From: Diadema setosum
Taxonomy: Eukaryota; Echinodermata; Echinoidea; Diadematoida; Diadematidae
DNA length: 64,000 nt
NCBI GenBank assembly: GCA_033980235.1
Contig: CM067076.1
Coordinates: forward strand, 30,170,968 to 30,234,967
Direction: 5' to 3'
The notes below the pieces were generated by a model. The model worked only from the letters and a program-made list of their open reading frames with translations. It searched no databases and was not told where the DNA came from. Within the stretch, counting starts at the first letter, position 1. Each line of letters begins with the position of its first letter. Positions 24,801-37,205 of the stretch are shown one piece after another. The position numbers were made by a program, and so were the translations under genes.

Positions 24801-27800
24801 TTAACAGTTTAATTCCCTGTAATTACCTCTCATTGAGAACTTTGTCTGTGATTCGAGTGAAGAATTATTTTCTTGCCTCATCTCCATTCCTCTGTAAAGA
24901 ATGAGTTTGACCTCTACATGGGGTCACTGCTGGACTCCCAGCCTCACAGACAGAGTGAAGTGCTGAGCCAGCAAGTCAGGGGGCTGACCGCCAGTGGTGT
25001 GGTGCTGCCGGGTGAGCTGGCCATTGGTCAAGACGTGGTCAAGAGGATGGAGCAAGACACTAAGAACGTCCTGGAAGAAAATGACAGGTGAACCTTAATC
25101 ATTTTCTTTCAGAAGTAAAGATGTTAAATGCACTTGGTCCATATCAGTTCAAGTTAATATTTCTGTATTTTAGAAATCCCTGTAGGAGTAGAATATAAGT
25201 TTACTGTATCTTTCATTTTTTATATCAGTATTGATTCCTGTATGGGTTAAACCATGACTTTCTTTTTTTTTTTGTTTTAAATCACATACATACATTGTAT
25301 TTAATCATGTGATTTGTTTCTTCACAATTAGCAATTTATTTTGTCACTCTTATGCTATCTGCCTTCCATCTAATGATGTTTTACTCATCAGCTGTAAACC
25401 TGTAGTAAGCCATAACCAGGTTGAAAAAAAAAAATCCTTTGGTGTTCTTTAAAACTGTAAAGCGAGATTCAGCACTTCAAAGTGTTTGCAAAGAATGCAG
25501 TGGATGTAGATATGACATTGGATGCATGGTTGTATGGAATGTGCACATACAGTCAGTGTACTTCAGTATGTTGTACGTAATATGTAAGGATTCCTGAATA
25601 CCACGATAAAGTGTGCTTGTGCGGGCATATGATAATTTGTATACATGTTCTTCTGCAGACTGAACCATCTCAAATTACAGAGAGTACCTTTTGTTTGATA
25701 GAGATGTGATGGTGGCTTTCTATAACTCTTTGTGTGCTTTGGGTGCAGATTACCACAAAAAACTCCATAGCATTGTATACACCATCCAAAGTCTCCTGCA
25801 CAGAAAGGGATTAAAGGTGCATGGTCCCGGTGCTTTAGTCAAATGCTTACGCGGGCACACGGCGCAAGTTTCCTATAGAGACCTACGCTATCGACTTCTC
25901 TTTGGCGCTTACGCTTTGGGCCACTTTCCCGAGTCCGAAGAAATCCGATTCAGTGTAGTCAGTGGTCCGATCACAGTTCGGCTCATGAATCGGCTGAGGG
26001 GGATGACAGCTTTAGCAAACTTCTTTTGTGATGTCACAATAACAAGCACATATGCATGCACCCTGGCATTACTACAGACTGCGCGATGCGCAAAGAAGAC
26101 AACAAGGGCAACGTTACTTAGCAACACCTACGCACTTTACTCTTGATGACAGCTCAACTTCGGTAATCTTCGTATCAATGCTAACGATGATCGGCAGTAT
26201 CATCAACAGCGCCATCTACACTACCGGGACTATGCCCCTTTAACCTTGAATCTGTCCTTCATCCTCTTGTCTATTAAAGGTTGAGGGAGAGGCTACGCAA
26301 GGAGCAGGCAGCAGTGGCTGCTCTCCCTCCCCAGGTGGAGATCCCTGACCCGGTCCCAACACAGCGTAAGGCCAAGGAGGAAGAGCTGGTCCTGGGCCAC
26401 GGCGATCAGGTCCTGGAACTGCACAACAAGATCCTGGACCTGCAGCAGACCATCGAGGAGCTGACAGAGGAGCTCCACGCCCACCACGTACCAAAGTCCA
26501 TCTGTGAGCACATGGAGGGCTGCTTGAGGGACACGGAGGCAGAGGTTCTTAAACTGCTCTCTACCAACGAATACCTGGAGAAGACCATACAGGTGGGTAT
26601 CAGTTGACCAGTAGGCAGACAGCCCTCCAGCTCCTCCATGTTTAGGCCGTAAGGGCTTTGTAACCCAAAAGCACATGTATCACTAAATGCAACCCACGCA
26701 GATTCTAAATCCCAAGTCTATTTCCTTCTTTCTTTCTTGTTTTCCTAGGTTGTTTGTGATCGATGATACATATCAAAATATTTGATCTTGTTCATGGGGA
26801 AGAACAACCAAAGAAAAAAAGAAAGAAATAAAAAACTCTTTAAATACACTCTCTCTGCAAAACAAATTGCCTTCACTCTAAAATCTGCAACCCCTTTACC
26901 CTGCCCGTACTTGTGTGTGTGGCCATGTTTCACGTGAGTGGTACGGTGTGTGAAAATGTGTTTTGTTTCTTGGCTATTATTACCTTTATATCATCCAAAT
27001 TTGTAGGTTAATTTCAACGAATTACACTAGTTATCGATATAAACTCATGCACAAATATAAAGTTTACTGCCTCTTCCAGTGAGTAGAAGTTGAGGTTGTA
27101 AGAAACATGTAGGTACTAAAGGATGAACCCTTTGGCCCATATTCATGAAGGTAGTTTAAATTTAGATCATGGTTTAGATTTAAGAATGGGCGTGAATAGG
27201 CATAACTTCAACTTGCACGTATTATCGCACGATTGTGGTAAGACATCTGTCGGCGTATGCAGTCTATCATACGCATTTACGCAGAAGAAATTTACATAAA
27301 AAAATGGTCTGAATTTAAACCACCTTTGTGAACTCTGGCACTTATGTACCAGTTCACATAGCTGTGACTTGATTTGGCAAATTATGTGGCTGATACTGTT
27401 GTCATCCCCACCCCCTCCCCGCAAAAAAAGGGAGGGGTAGGAGAGATAAGGATCTGAACAATTCTATGCTAGTGGATGTCAGACAAAAAATTTTCATTGT
27501 TAAAAGTGATAAAAGCAGCAAGTGGATGTATTCTCAACTGAAGTCTGGTGGCTCTTATATCAAAGCAAGGAGATGTGTGCTATTTTTGGACACCAGCTAT
27601 CTTTACACTGCAGAGTTGAAATTTGTGCCAGAGTTGTACTCATGGGCACTGCTCACCAAGCTTGCAAAACTTTGCAGTGACTATACAGGACCATCGTGTT
27701 GTCCTGCACTTTAAATTTTCACGATTTGGATCAGGCAACATGTGAGAGGTTCCAAAACATTTCAGACAAACTTGTTTGCAATGATTTTTTGAAATGTGCA

Positions 27801-28864
27801 TCCCAACATATTAAGAGGTACAGGGTGTCCAGGCACAGAAATGAGTCTTCTGAGGCACTGCTAAACAGAAATAATGTTCCATGCAATAGCTGTATTATGG
27901 TAATCAAACTCACAGCTCCTTATGTATACAGACATGCATAGAACATGAATAAACAGTCCACTGCTATTTTAAGGGGTAATCATGGAACCATACGTCATGA
28001 AGAGAAATTTGTCTATGTATTATCATTGTGTATGTTTGCATTGTGCGTTGCTTGAACAGGGCTTGGAAGCAGACATTGACAAGCTGCTGGAGAAATATGA
28101 TGCACCGGAGACCGACATCAGGTAAGACTGGGGACAATTTCTTTGAACTACTCTCTGTCATGTTTATGAGGTTGGCAGTTTGTCCATATGGGTGTATTCT
28201 TCACTTATGTGCATGACAAATTAAGAAGCCCCACGCATGTCGGTAATTTTTAGAATGCAGTGCATGACTGTGTAGAGTTAGAAGTCACTTGTGAATTCTC
28301 AGACAATACTAATTTGTGGTGCACTGTCCACCTTTCACAAGATCTGGGCCCCATTTCATAAAAAGTTATATGATAGCAACTCTTGCTAGAATGGCAATTG
28401 TCAAAGTATCGACAAGAATCCAGCTTCCTGATTGGTGGTTGCTATTGGAAGTTGCCATTCCAGCAAGAGTTGCTATCCTAACATCTTTTATGAAATGGGG
28501 CCCTGAATTCAAGAGTAGCCTTGTGTGTTGTAAGTGTACCATGGTGCCCACTGCTCTATGTTGTCGATGTATAATCAATTAATATGTCACCTTATCTTTG
28601 AGTAATTACACTGACTTCAATAACCAACCAATTTCAGCAGAATTGAGCTACTTCCGTTAATCAAATGTCCGATATCTAAACACCATAAACGGGACTTCTA
28701 CTAGCAATGAAATTTGTTTTTAGAATGTCTGATACCGGGTATACCCATCATGTCTACAGAGAATTTATAAGATTTCTTTTTATCTCTGTTCTTCTGTGCA
28801 TGACAGAGCCATTTGGAAAAGCATCAACACCCTGAGCGCCGTGTCTTTCCCTGGCATGGATTAA
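21802..28864 (+). CDS. C6orf118: C6orf118-like coiled-coil protein (TSNAXIP1_N-type), 7 coding exons, 514 aa
   Basis: Coding exons: 21802-22053, 22836-23375, 24265-24396, 24900-25087, 26280-26592, 28060-28121, 28807-28864. All joins have consensus AG/GT sites and keep phase. The protein resembles vertebrate C6orf118: MAEER at the start, the LRSIINGLSEEHKHDILLRT and KGHLNHNRLMKPPE block (about 21-55), then HLAGITKRDQFNRFLDFQRH, TGRKAVEHLERKLYE, FHRLQIYSDIWDELIEE and NEFDLYMGSLLDSQP (about 210-325). The last parts form the domain shared with TSNAXIP1. The C-terminal third (about 370-495) is predicted coiled coil (LHNKILDLQQTIEELTEEL). The molecular function is not known; expression of relatives in ciliated and testis tissue is family knowledge. 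The frame is open upstream of the ATG to the acceptor at 21666, so a longer N-terminus cannot be excluded. Confidence 0.88.
25814..26243. repeat. TIR element in a C6orf118-like intron
   Basis: Left end TTAAAGGTGCATGGTCCCGG and right end (inverted) TTAAAGGGGCATAGTCCCGG form terminal inverted repeats of about 20 bp with TTAA at the edges. The interior of about 400 bp is richer in C and G than the flanks and has no convincing frame. It ends 36 bp before the acceptor of the exon at 26280, so polypyrimidine and branch-point sequence lie at or inside its edge. Confidence 0.6.
27135..27345. repeat. GGCCC-ended MITE, copy 1
   Basis: Left end GGCCCATATTCATGAAGGTAG then TTTAAATTTAGAT; right end ATTTAAACCACCTTTGTGAA, an inverted match. 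A second, better preserved copy of the family is at 35201-35400. It lies in an intron of the C6orf118-like gene. Confidence 0.6.
28346..28503. repeat. GGGCCCC-ended palindromic MITE (158 bp)
   Basis: GGGCCCCATTTCATAAAAAG at the left is matched by the inverted TTTTATGAAATGGGGCCC at the right. Inside, AGCAACTCTTGCTAGAATGG pairs with CCATTCCAGCAAGAGTTGCT, so almost the whole element can fold into one hairpin. It lies in the last intron of the C6orf118-like gene. The elements at 42831-43152 have similar ends. Confidence 0.75.
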
Positions 28865-30690
28865 AGTGTGCATTGCCTCAGGCTGGCATCGCCATCACAA
28901 TCCCAAAGTGGGTATCGCCTGCATCCAAGAGTTGGCTACGGACACAAGAAGACATCAGAAGCTGGAGGATGTGATAGGAGGAAGGCTGTAGATAGTACAG
29001 TTTGCTTGTACTGAAGATTGTTGCATCTTGAGGGATATTTAATAAGATATTAAATCACAGTTGCAAGAAGAATGCATATATGCAAACCCCAGTAAGGCAT
29101 CTAATAATTGCTCCATTGTTTTCCTATTCTCGTTCCTCCGTAAAATGCCGAGGCAGTGACTTTGTTCACACTGCTAACCCTCGGGGCACCTGTGGGCTAC
29201 TGAGAAGAACCCACGTCTTCTTTACACAAGTCTAACCGTGCTATACCAAGAGCACACCAAAGATAATATGCAGTATTCATTTCTGTGCGAGCTGTTGCTG
29301 ATGGTTATCCCATGTAGAAACCGTGCCTCCAGGTGTAGAGGAACCACATGGCTCTACCCTTAGCTTGTGTGTAGCAAGTGAGATACCACTATAAACTGTT
29401 GTCTAGGGTGACATAACTTCACCTTTGTTACATCAGTTGCAGCTTGTCAAGATTGCAAGTCCACCGCGTACAAGTCAAAACATTTGCTACGTTGAAGAAA
29501 AAGTTTATCCTTGATGGATATACACATGTTTTTTATGTTCTATTGTGTAAGTTACAATTCAGGAAAGTCAAAATATTTTTTCATGTCCTTTTGGATTGGA
29601 CTTGGACGAGAATGCTGTATTTTCCCATTCTGGTAAATTTTATGCGCAGTCTTCAGTGTCAGTGTGTTTAAAAGTATTGAGTTGATTCAAGACCTTTGCC
29701 TGAAGGATTTAAATCCATATATCGTCAGATTCAGAGTCAGATTCATCTTTGTATCACCATACTGTATTCTTTGCTGTCAGATTTGCTTCCACCACAGCAT
29801 AAATACCGTCCAGTGCACTCCAACTTCATGTGACATGTAACTTGTACATAAATGCCATACACCTTATTTTTTACATGTTTATATTGGCTTTTATTATTTT
29901 AGTGTGAATAGTGCAAGATAAACACAGATGAAAAATGGCTTTAGTGCACTCCTGTTATAACAAACACTGTTATAACAAAATTTTGTTACAATAAAGCGAA
30001 AACTTCAGGACCTTAAATTATGTGTATAACCATATTTATACACTTTATTTCTTTGGATATGACAGAATTTTTTTTTTTTACAACGAAAGAAAAGCGCCAG
30101 TCCCAAGGACTTTGGTACATGTATAACCGGGCGGCCTGAATTTGCTAATTAGGCTGTAAACTGAGGAAAAAACAAAACAAAAATTCAACCATGCCAATTT
30201 TGGTCAAATTACATATTACTGTATTAATCTTTTCCCATAAATTTGTGGCAAGTCAGTTATATTGCCAAGAAGATTAGGCAACAATGTGGCCAGTTAGGAC
30301 CTAACTACAAGAATTCTCATATGTACTGTATCAGTATTCTAAATGCACTGCCAAAATACAAACTAATAATACAGATGAGTGTCACACTTCCAGTGTGGAA
30401 ATATTCAATGTGGGCCAACACATCAGCTGAAAAATTAACAGAATATTTGCTACAGATATTACCTTATAATTTTTCTTTTGGTTATTTTCCCTTTGCAATC
30501 TTAGCTTATCTCTTGGTACATCAGTACTAAAAAGGCAGTGGCATACAAAAGTAACAATTCAGAAAATGTGCTTTCTGAATAAAAGAGGCCAATTAAATGA
30601 GAGAACAGATTATATTGTGCAGTGTACATATTGTATAAAGTCCTGTGTATTCTGTGTATATCAATAAAAGCAACCTTTATCTTTATCCAC
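28865..30690 (+). other. Probable 3' UTR of the C6orf118-like gene
   Basis: There are no further exons. The first well-placed AATAAA downstream that is followed by a T/G-rich stretch is at 30663-30668. A T-run and TTGTTATAACAAA-type short inverted repeats occur near 29950-30075. The extent is inferred. Confidence 0.4.
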
Positions 30691-30702
30691 CAGTGTGCTT
30701 GT

Positions 30703-32572
30703 CATCTTCATCTCCCTGTCTGTAGTGCAGTCACTGCTGCAATCAAAGTCTGATATGGTTGATGTGTCATGCATTCCTTACATACTGTACATCTCCCTGT
30801 CTGTAGTACAGTCACTGCTGCAATCAAAATCTGATATGGTTGATGTATCATGCATTCCTTACATACATAACCCTGTCTGTAGTGCAGTCACTGCTGCAAT
30901 CAAAGTCTGATATGGTTGATGTGTCATGCATTCCTTACATACATCTCCCTGTCTGTAGTACAGTCACTACTGCAATCAAAATCTGATAGGGTTGATGTGT
31001 CATGCATTCCTTACATACATCTCCCTGTCTGTAGTGCAGTCACTACTGCAATCAAAATCTGATGTGGTTGATGTATCATGCATTCCTTACATACATCTCC
31101 CCGTCTGTAGTACAGTCACTGCTGCAATCAAAATCTGATATGGTTGATGTATCATGCATTCCTGTAATACATACATCTCCCTGTCTGTAGTACAGTCACT
31201 ACTGCAATCAAAATCTGATATGGTTGATGTACATGTATCATGCATCCTTACATACATCTCCATGTCTGTAGTGCAGTCACTGCTGCAATCAAAATCTGAT
31301 ATGGTTGATGTATCATGCATTCCTGTAATACATACATCTCCCTGTCTGTAGTACAGTCACTACTGCAATCAAAATCTGATATGGTTGATGTACATGTATC
31401 ATGCATCCTTACATACATCTCCATGTCTGTAGTGCAGTCACTGCTGCAATCAAAATCTGATATGGTTGATGTATCATGCATTCCTTACATACATCTCCCT
31501 GTCTGTAGTACAGTCACTACTGCAATCAAAATCTGATAGGGTTGATGTGTCATGCATTCCTTACATACATCTCCCTGTCTGTAGTACAGTCACTACTGCA
31601 ATCAAAATCTGATAGGGTTGATGTGTCATGCATTCCTTACATACATCTCCCTGTTTGTAGTGCAGTCACTGCTGCAATCAAAATCTGATATGGTTGATGT
31701 ATCATGCATTCCTTACATACATAACCCTGTCTGTAGTGCAGTCACTGCTGCAGTCAAAGTCTGATATGGTTGATGTGTCATGCATTCCTTACATACATCT
31801 CCCTGTCTGTAGTACAGTCACTACTGCAATCAAAATCTGATAGGGTTGATGTGTCATGCATTCCTTACATACATCTCCCTGTCTGTAGTGCAGTCACTAC
31901 TGCAATCAAAATCTGATGTGGTTGATGTATCATGCATTCCTTACATACATCTCCCCGTCTGTAGTACAGTCACTGCTGCAATCAAAATCTGATATGGTTG
32001 ATGTATCATGCATTCCTGTAATACATACATCTCCCTGTCTGTAGTACAGTCACTACTGCAATCAAAATCTGATATGGTTGATGTACATGTATCATGCATC
32101 CTTACATACATCTCCATGTCTGTAGTGCAGTCACTGCTGCAATCAAAATCTGATATGGTTGATGTATCATGCATTCCTGTACATCTCCCTGTCTGTAGTA
32201 CAGTCACTACTGCAATCAAAATCTGATATGGTTGATGTACATGTATCATGCATCCTTACATACATCTCCATGTCTGTAGTGCAGTCACTGCTGCAATCAA
32301 AATCTGATATGGTTGATGTATCATGCATTCCTTACATACATCTCCCTGTCTGTAGTACAGTCACTACTGCAATCAAAATCTGATAGGGTTGATGTGTCAT
32401 GCATTCCTTACATACATCTCCCTGTCTGTAGTACAGTCACTACTGCAATCAAAATCTGATAGGGTTGATGTGTCATGCATTCCTTACATACATCTCCCTG
32501 TCTGTAGTGCAGTCACTGCTGCAATCAAAATCTGATATGGTTGATGTATCATGCATTCCTTGCGTACATATT
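30703..32572. repeat. Minisatellite, about 24 units of 76-83 bp
   Basis: Each unit carries the core CTGTCTGTAGTRCAGTCACT, then GCAATCAAAATCTGATA and a TCATGCATTCCTTACATACA linker. There are about 24 copies without spacers. The basic unit is 76 bp; longer units have GTACATGTATC or CTGTAATACATACA variants. The array consists of two leading units followed by an 11-unit block at about 30866-31721 that is repeated at about 31722-32572. It starts just after the likely polyadenylation site of the C6orf118-like gene. Short open frames through it are periodic artefacts. Confidence 0.97.
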
Positions 32573-32877
32573 GTTTTGGTTTTGTTTCCCTGATTTGGCA
32601 ATACACTTGCTGGGGAAAGTCCTGCCTGGAATTTAGTTTGTATGAGTATAAGCAGAGAAATGAGAGGAACTAATTCAGACGTGTAAATTCTGATGAAAAA
32701 TAAAGAAGTTGTGATTTTTTTGTTTTTGTTTCAGTACACTGTAGTGACAAATCAAGCACAAATTAGCAACTCTTAGTAGTGTATGAGCTCACAACAACCC
32801 GACAAACAAACAAACAAAAGAAACAAAACAAAAATCTTTTTTTTTTCTTAGTGACAATGGAATATATGTATTTAATT

Positions 32878-32908
<31 letters not shown>

Positions 32909-35190
32909 ATGGACGGGTTGTATTGAAAAACATTTACAATAATTGTAATGGGTACAAGTACAATTGGAAATTTACTTCATGGCACAATTGTTTTATTGTA
33001 ATATACATGTATTACAGAGCAAATGGTGTGTGAACTTGTGTGTGACATCACAGAATTGGCAATTAGTGTTTGATTAATCCAAAGAGATTTATCTCCTCTC
33101 CGCCACTAGAGGGCGAACTATACAATGGTGTTAGTGATTTCATGAGGGCTACCATTACCTACTTGGTAATGGCGGACTTTGTGTACCGAAGTAACATTTT
33201 TACAGCGCGTATTACGCGAACTTTTGAACTTTTACGCGAGTACGCACTCCTAGATTTGGCTGCTCCTCGGTTGCTTGTTTGCTAGCGTGTTAGTATAAGG
33301 GGCGAGCCCACCACCTCGTCATCTTCCAAGTGCTCACCGTGCGCTCACAAAACCACAGTACAGGGTGTATGCTCTAGCAGTTACTGGGGAAAAGCTCTTT
33401 GGATTGATCACAACTTAAAAAAATCTTCAATTGCAGACATTACTCAATGTGTGCCCTCTAAACTTCATACAATGTAATTGATGCAGGTCATATTTACATG
33501 TAAGGTCAAGACAAGAACATAATGAACAGATGTACTGTAAAAGTGGATTTTTTTTTTTTTTTGTGGGAGTAATTTTTCACACTCAGCCAGGTTAGATGAA
33601 TTTTGCCTATTTTTATTCTGCAGAATTGGGGCATTAGCTCCTGGAACTTATGGCATGCAAAATTATTTGCATGCTTTTACATTGTATTTTTGTGGGAGCT
33701 TATGGTTGCATGAAATGCACAAAAAATTTCTACACCATGAAAACTTCCACTTTACAGTAATTTGTAACCCACTAAGTCGTTCAGAGATACCACAGAGGGT
33801 TCTCAATCACTGCCTCAAATTCACCCTGCACCAAAGCTGGTTTAACTTGTTCCCTACAAGATCCTGAGATATCCATAGACTGTACGGGGCTTACCCATTT
33901 CCAGTATGCAATAGTCTAGCAGATGAATGATACTCTTATGGATATCAACTCTTAAACTTTCCTTTATGCATTCTACACATAAAGAGGACACAATGTTCAT
34001 GAGGTGAAATAACCAGAAAATAACATCACATCATTTTTATTCAAATGACATCAAGAATGACAAAAAAGTGCAAAATAAGCGACAAAGCTGTGACAACCAC
34101 TGACAACATTAACTCATTTGACGCACATTGGTCAATCCAAGTCACCTTCACCGCATTCGTATCATGTACCCAATTTGAACCCAGTATAATTGTATGCACC
34201 TACACACATACAATTTCAGACCTTTAAACTCACATTCCTCGACGAAATGTCAAGTGCGTACAAAATGATTAGGACTGATAATAATACGGTGTATTGTGTA
34301 AGCCTGTTGATCCATGTCAACAAAAGATACAGTTTTCACATTGGCTGCACACACACAGACACACAGACACACACACATTGGTTTTTCCTGGCCCGCGCCC
34401 AGTGTGAAAGCTGCATCGTTTGTTGACATGGATCAACGGGCTTTAATACAGCGTACATGGAACGCGTGTCGCACCCAAATTCTTTGCTCATATGTCACAA
34501 AAATTCAGCAAAATTTGAAAATGACTGCATTTTTACACAGAATTGAGCGTAGAATAAATAGTTCTAAACCAAATTTAATGATTTTGGTATCATTGTCTTC
34601 TGCAGAAGATGCTCTTTCTAATGATGTCAAAAAATATATCACTTTTAGAATGCAAGGTACTGAAAATCCACCGTTCCGTTTTTTTTTTTTGACACCCAGT
34701 ATATCCAACCTGACTGTTCCACTGTGTAATAGAGAAAAATGCCCTGGTCATGTCACGTTAGGGACAATTACTACTTGATGAATGGACAGTCACCTCAGAC
34801 AAAAAAACAAAAACAAAACAACAACATACTGTATTTGACAAATTACGACAACATAGAAATGGACAGAGATCCTACAGACTTCATAAGTTAAAAAATCACA
34901 AGTGTTGGCACCTAAGACCAGGGACCACCTCCCTGCTAAGACAGTACATCGGGTTCATCCGATATTTATACACACTGGTACTGGCACAATCAAAATGATC
35001 ACTGCCAACATTGGCCCTGCTGCATAAAACTATGGGATTCAATTGAAGAGTTCTTTTCCCAAAGGTGCTAAATCCACTTTTGATGGTACAAAGGGGGGGG
35101 GGGGGGGGGGAATTCACTTGCTTTTATTCAAAGTGTTTTCATGCAATATCTTTTTGTCCCAAGCTGGAATAAAGAAAATGCACCTCAGAA
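32573..35190. other. Non-coding stretch with simple repeats
   Basis: Contains a T-tract joined to a G-tract at 32877-32905, a CG-richer patch at 33080-33330, a long imperfect inverted repeat at 34298-34444, a short AC run near 34350, and a G-tract at 35092-35110. No exon can be supported. Confidence 0.5.
34298..34444. repeat. Inverted repeat / MITE core
   Basis: AGCCTGTTGATCCATGTCAAC at the left is the inverse of GTTGACATGGATCAACGGGCT at the right. Further pairing of TTTTCACA and TGTGAAAG surrounds a central CA microsatellite. It is a hairpin-forming element. Confidence 0.6.
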
Positions 35191-35200
35191 AAAATCTATG

Positions 35201-35400
35201 GCCCGAATTCACGAAGGTGGTTTAAACTTAGACCATGATCTAAAATAAGCGTTAAATAGGCGTACCAATACATGCGCGCATAAATGCACGTTTTTTTACT
35301 GGATGCCCGTTAGCGTACGCAATCTGTCAATCATATCTACGCAGAAGAAATTTACATAAACCATGGTTTAAATTTAGACCCCCTTCGTGAATTCGGGCCT
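35201..35400. repeat. GGCCC-ended MITE, copy 2
   Basis: GGCCCGAATTCACGAAGGTGG at the left end matches the inverted CCTTCGTGAATTCGGGCC at the right end. The interior shares CGCAGAAGAAATTTACATAA with copy 1 (27135-27345). Length about 200 bp. Confidence 0.8.
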
Positions 35401-35971
35401 ATGTGTCTCCACTGATTGGAACAAAAAATAGAAATGAAAATAAAAAATAACACAGTGATGTACAAAACAAAAATACTGTAGTAGTGAATATTCTCTGTGA
35501 CTTAATGCATTTTTCTGACATGATTTAATATCTTTACACATTCTCCTTCTGTTTCCTACATCTACATTGCAAAGAATTTATTTACAAAGAAATGAAAAAA
35601 TCCACAGTTAATAATTTGGGAAATAATGTGGGTTAGCTGGACAGCTACAGCGTACATTACACAGGCTGGAAAGCTGGCTAGCCTGGCCTTACTCTAGGGT
35701 GAAAGAGTGGCAAGCATGCACACAGGTCTCTGATTGGATTCTGCTGGGTCTAGCACCTTTTGGAGCAAAACAGAAAAGGATTTAGCACCTTTTGGAACAA
35801 AACTCATTTTTCATTGCCAGATTTCTCCATTTTCTTACAAGAATTCCAATACTGAGATAGAGTTTACTATATGGGACTACATGTACTAAAAGTCCAATTT
35901 GATGAAAAAAGGATTTAGCACTTTTTGGAAAAAGAACTTTCCAATTAATGGTAACTCTGTCTTTAGCTAGA

Positions 35972-36536
35972 TTCACACATACAAAATAGCGGGATGACGA
36001 TCGTGTTCCAAATCTCTAGATTTTTTGCAACCGTTCAGACGTTCCAAATTCGCTAGATAGCGATTGCACTCGGAATCTCGAGTTTTCTGCAACCATTCGT
36101 ACGGAGAAATAGCCCGCTAACTGCCGATCAAGACAACAGCCAAACCTGAAAACTGGGTCACACAGCGCGCTTCACTGCCTGCGCTTCTCTCTGCCCATTG
36201 TTTTTTGCGCGTTTAAGTGGTGTGGTACACGCGCTGTTGTTGTGGTTCACCAAAGAGGTTAAGGACCTCTTTGCAGAGGCCTCTCTGTTGTGATGTGCGC
36301 ATTGAATGATGGGATATAAAAACTCGAGTTTCTAAACCCGAACGTTCACACATACCAGCGGGGGCAAATTAGAGCGCTAATTTAGAAATAAGCTCAAGAT
36401 TTCTTGGGATTAGCATCGCGATGCTGATCGCGCTGATTTTCAGGTTTTTTTCGTGTCCACACATGCAAAAATCTCGAGCTTGCGATCGCGATGCAAATCT
36501 CAAGATTTGTGTCCCCCTAATTGGTGTATGTGTGAA
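35972..36536. repeat. TTCACACATACA-ended element (about 565 bp)
   Basis: TTCACACATACAAAATAGC at the left and the inverse GGTGTATGTGTGAA at the right are short terminal inverted repeats. The interior has several AATCTCGAG / AATCTCAAG and GCGATCGCGATG motifs, plus an internal GTTCACACATACC near 36344. This suggests one element nested in or duplicated within another. No protein frame is seen. Confidence 0.5.
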
Positions 36537-36815
36537 CCCCCCTATTCTTGGGAACTACATACCATAGCAACACTATTCAACATCAAATCAGAATCAAGAA
36601 ATCACTGACTGCAGAATTACCATTCATTGCGACATTACCACATATTCACGCAACGAGGCAATGATGGCAAAATACTTGACATAAAACTACAACTTGGTAT
36701 CAAATTGTATTGCTCTCTGACAACAGCTCTAGATATAAACTAGTACATTCAAATTCTTACAAAAGTTTCCTAGAAAATTATAAATCACCTAAAAACAATG
36801 CTCTAAGGGTAAACA

Positions 36816-37205
36816 CTATGAGGAAGTGCTCTGTTTCCCTTCTTGGACAGCAGCCTCAGGTTTCTCTACCCATAACACATGTTTGTCATTGGCATTGAAC
36901 CGTTTGATCGTTCCACAATCCAGGCAGCGTACGACCACATGCCTCTGCCTACGACCTCTGACCCTCACAGTGGCCGTGACACCCGGTACTAGGAGGGCGC
37001 TACACTTCTTGCACACGGTACGCTTGATGTCTGGCTGCAGGCGCATGACGAGTTTGGCGGACACCCTCCTCATGGTTTCAATGTAGAATCGCGCCAGTTG
37101 CGAGTTCTCGGGGTTCTGTGCCAGCACGCAGTGTGCGGCCTGGTACAGATAGTTCATTCTCTGGTGCCCTTCACTGAGGGTTTTCCCTTTCCTCCCAACC
37201 CCCAT
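36816..37205 (-). CDS. RPP21: Ribonuclease P protein subunit p21 (Rpr2/Rpp21 family), intronless, 129 aa
   Basis: Rpp21 is a nuclear/nucleolar protein subunit of RNase P, which removes 5' leaders from precursor tRNAs; the archaeal counterpart pairs with Rpp29. The whole protein is in one frame from ATG (context CACCATGG) to TAG. The family signature NYLYQAAHCVLAQNPENSQLA is at residues 18-38. A zinc ribbon is formed by Cys65-x2-Cys68 (CKKC) and Cys94-x2-Cys97 (CLDC), with LLVPGVTATV between them; GTIKRF and the ending HVLWVEKP follow. The length is close to that of vertebrate homologues (about 150 aa). The gene lies 452 bp downstream of the TAF13 stop on the same strand. The coding part has no intron, unlike the human gene; the frame is intact and the ribbon cysteines are kept, so a functional gene is more likely than a dead retrocopy. 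Confidence 0.95.
   Translation of the reverse strand: MGVGRKGKTLSEGHQRMNYLYQAAHCVLAQNPENSQLARFYIETMRRVSAKLVMRLQPDIKRTVCKKCSALLVPGVTATVRVRGRRQRHVVVRCLDCGTIKRFNANDKHVLWVEKPEAAVQEGKQSTSS

Noticed and set aside
26240..26676. Minus-strand frames up to 127 codons
   Set aside because: Antisense shadows of the exon 26280-26592.
30695..32383. Short frames repeated through the minisatellite (SLSVVQSLLQSKSDMVDV)
   Set aside because: The periodic frame arises from the 76-79 bp units and shifts where unit length changes. There is no start or splice context and no known domain.
30703..32572. CRISPR array
   Set aside because: The repeat units are directly adjacent with no unique spacers, and the genome is eukaryotic. 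It is a minisatellite.
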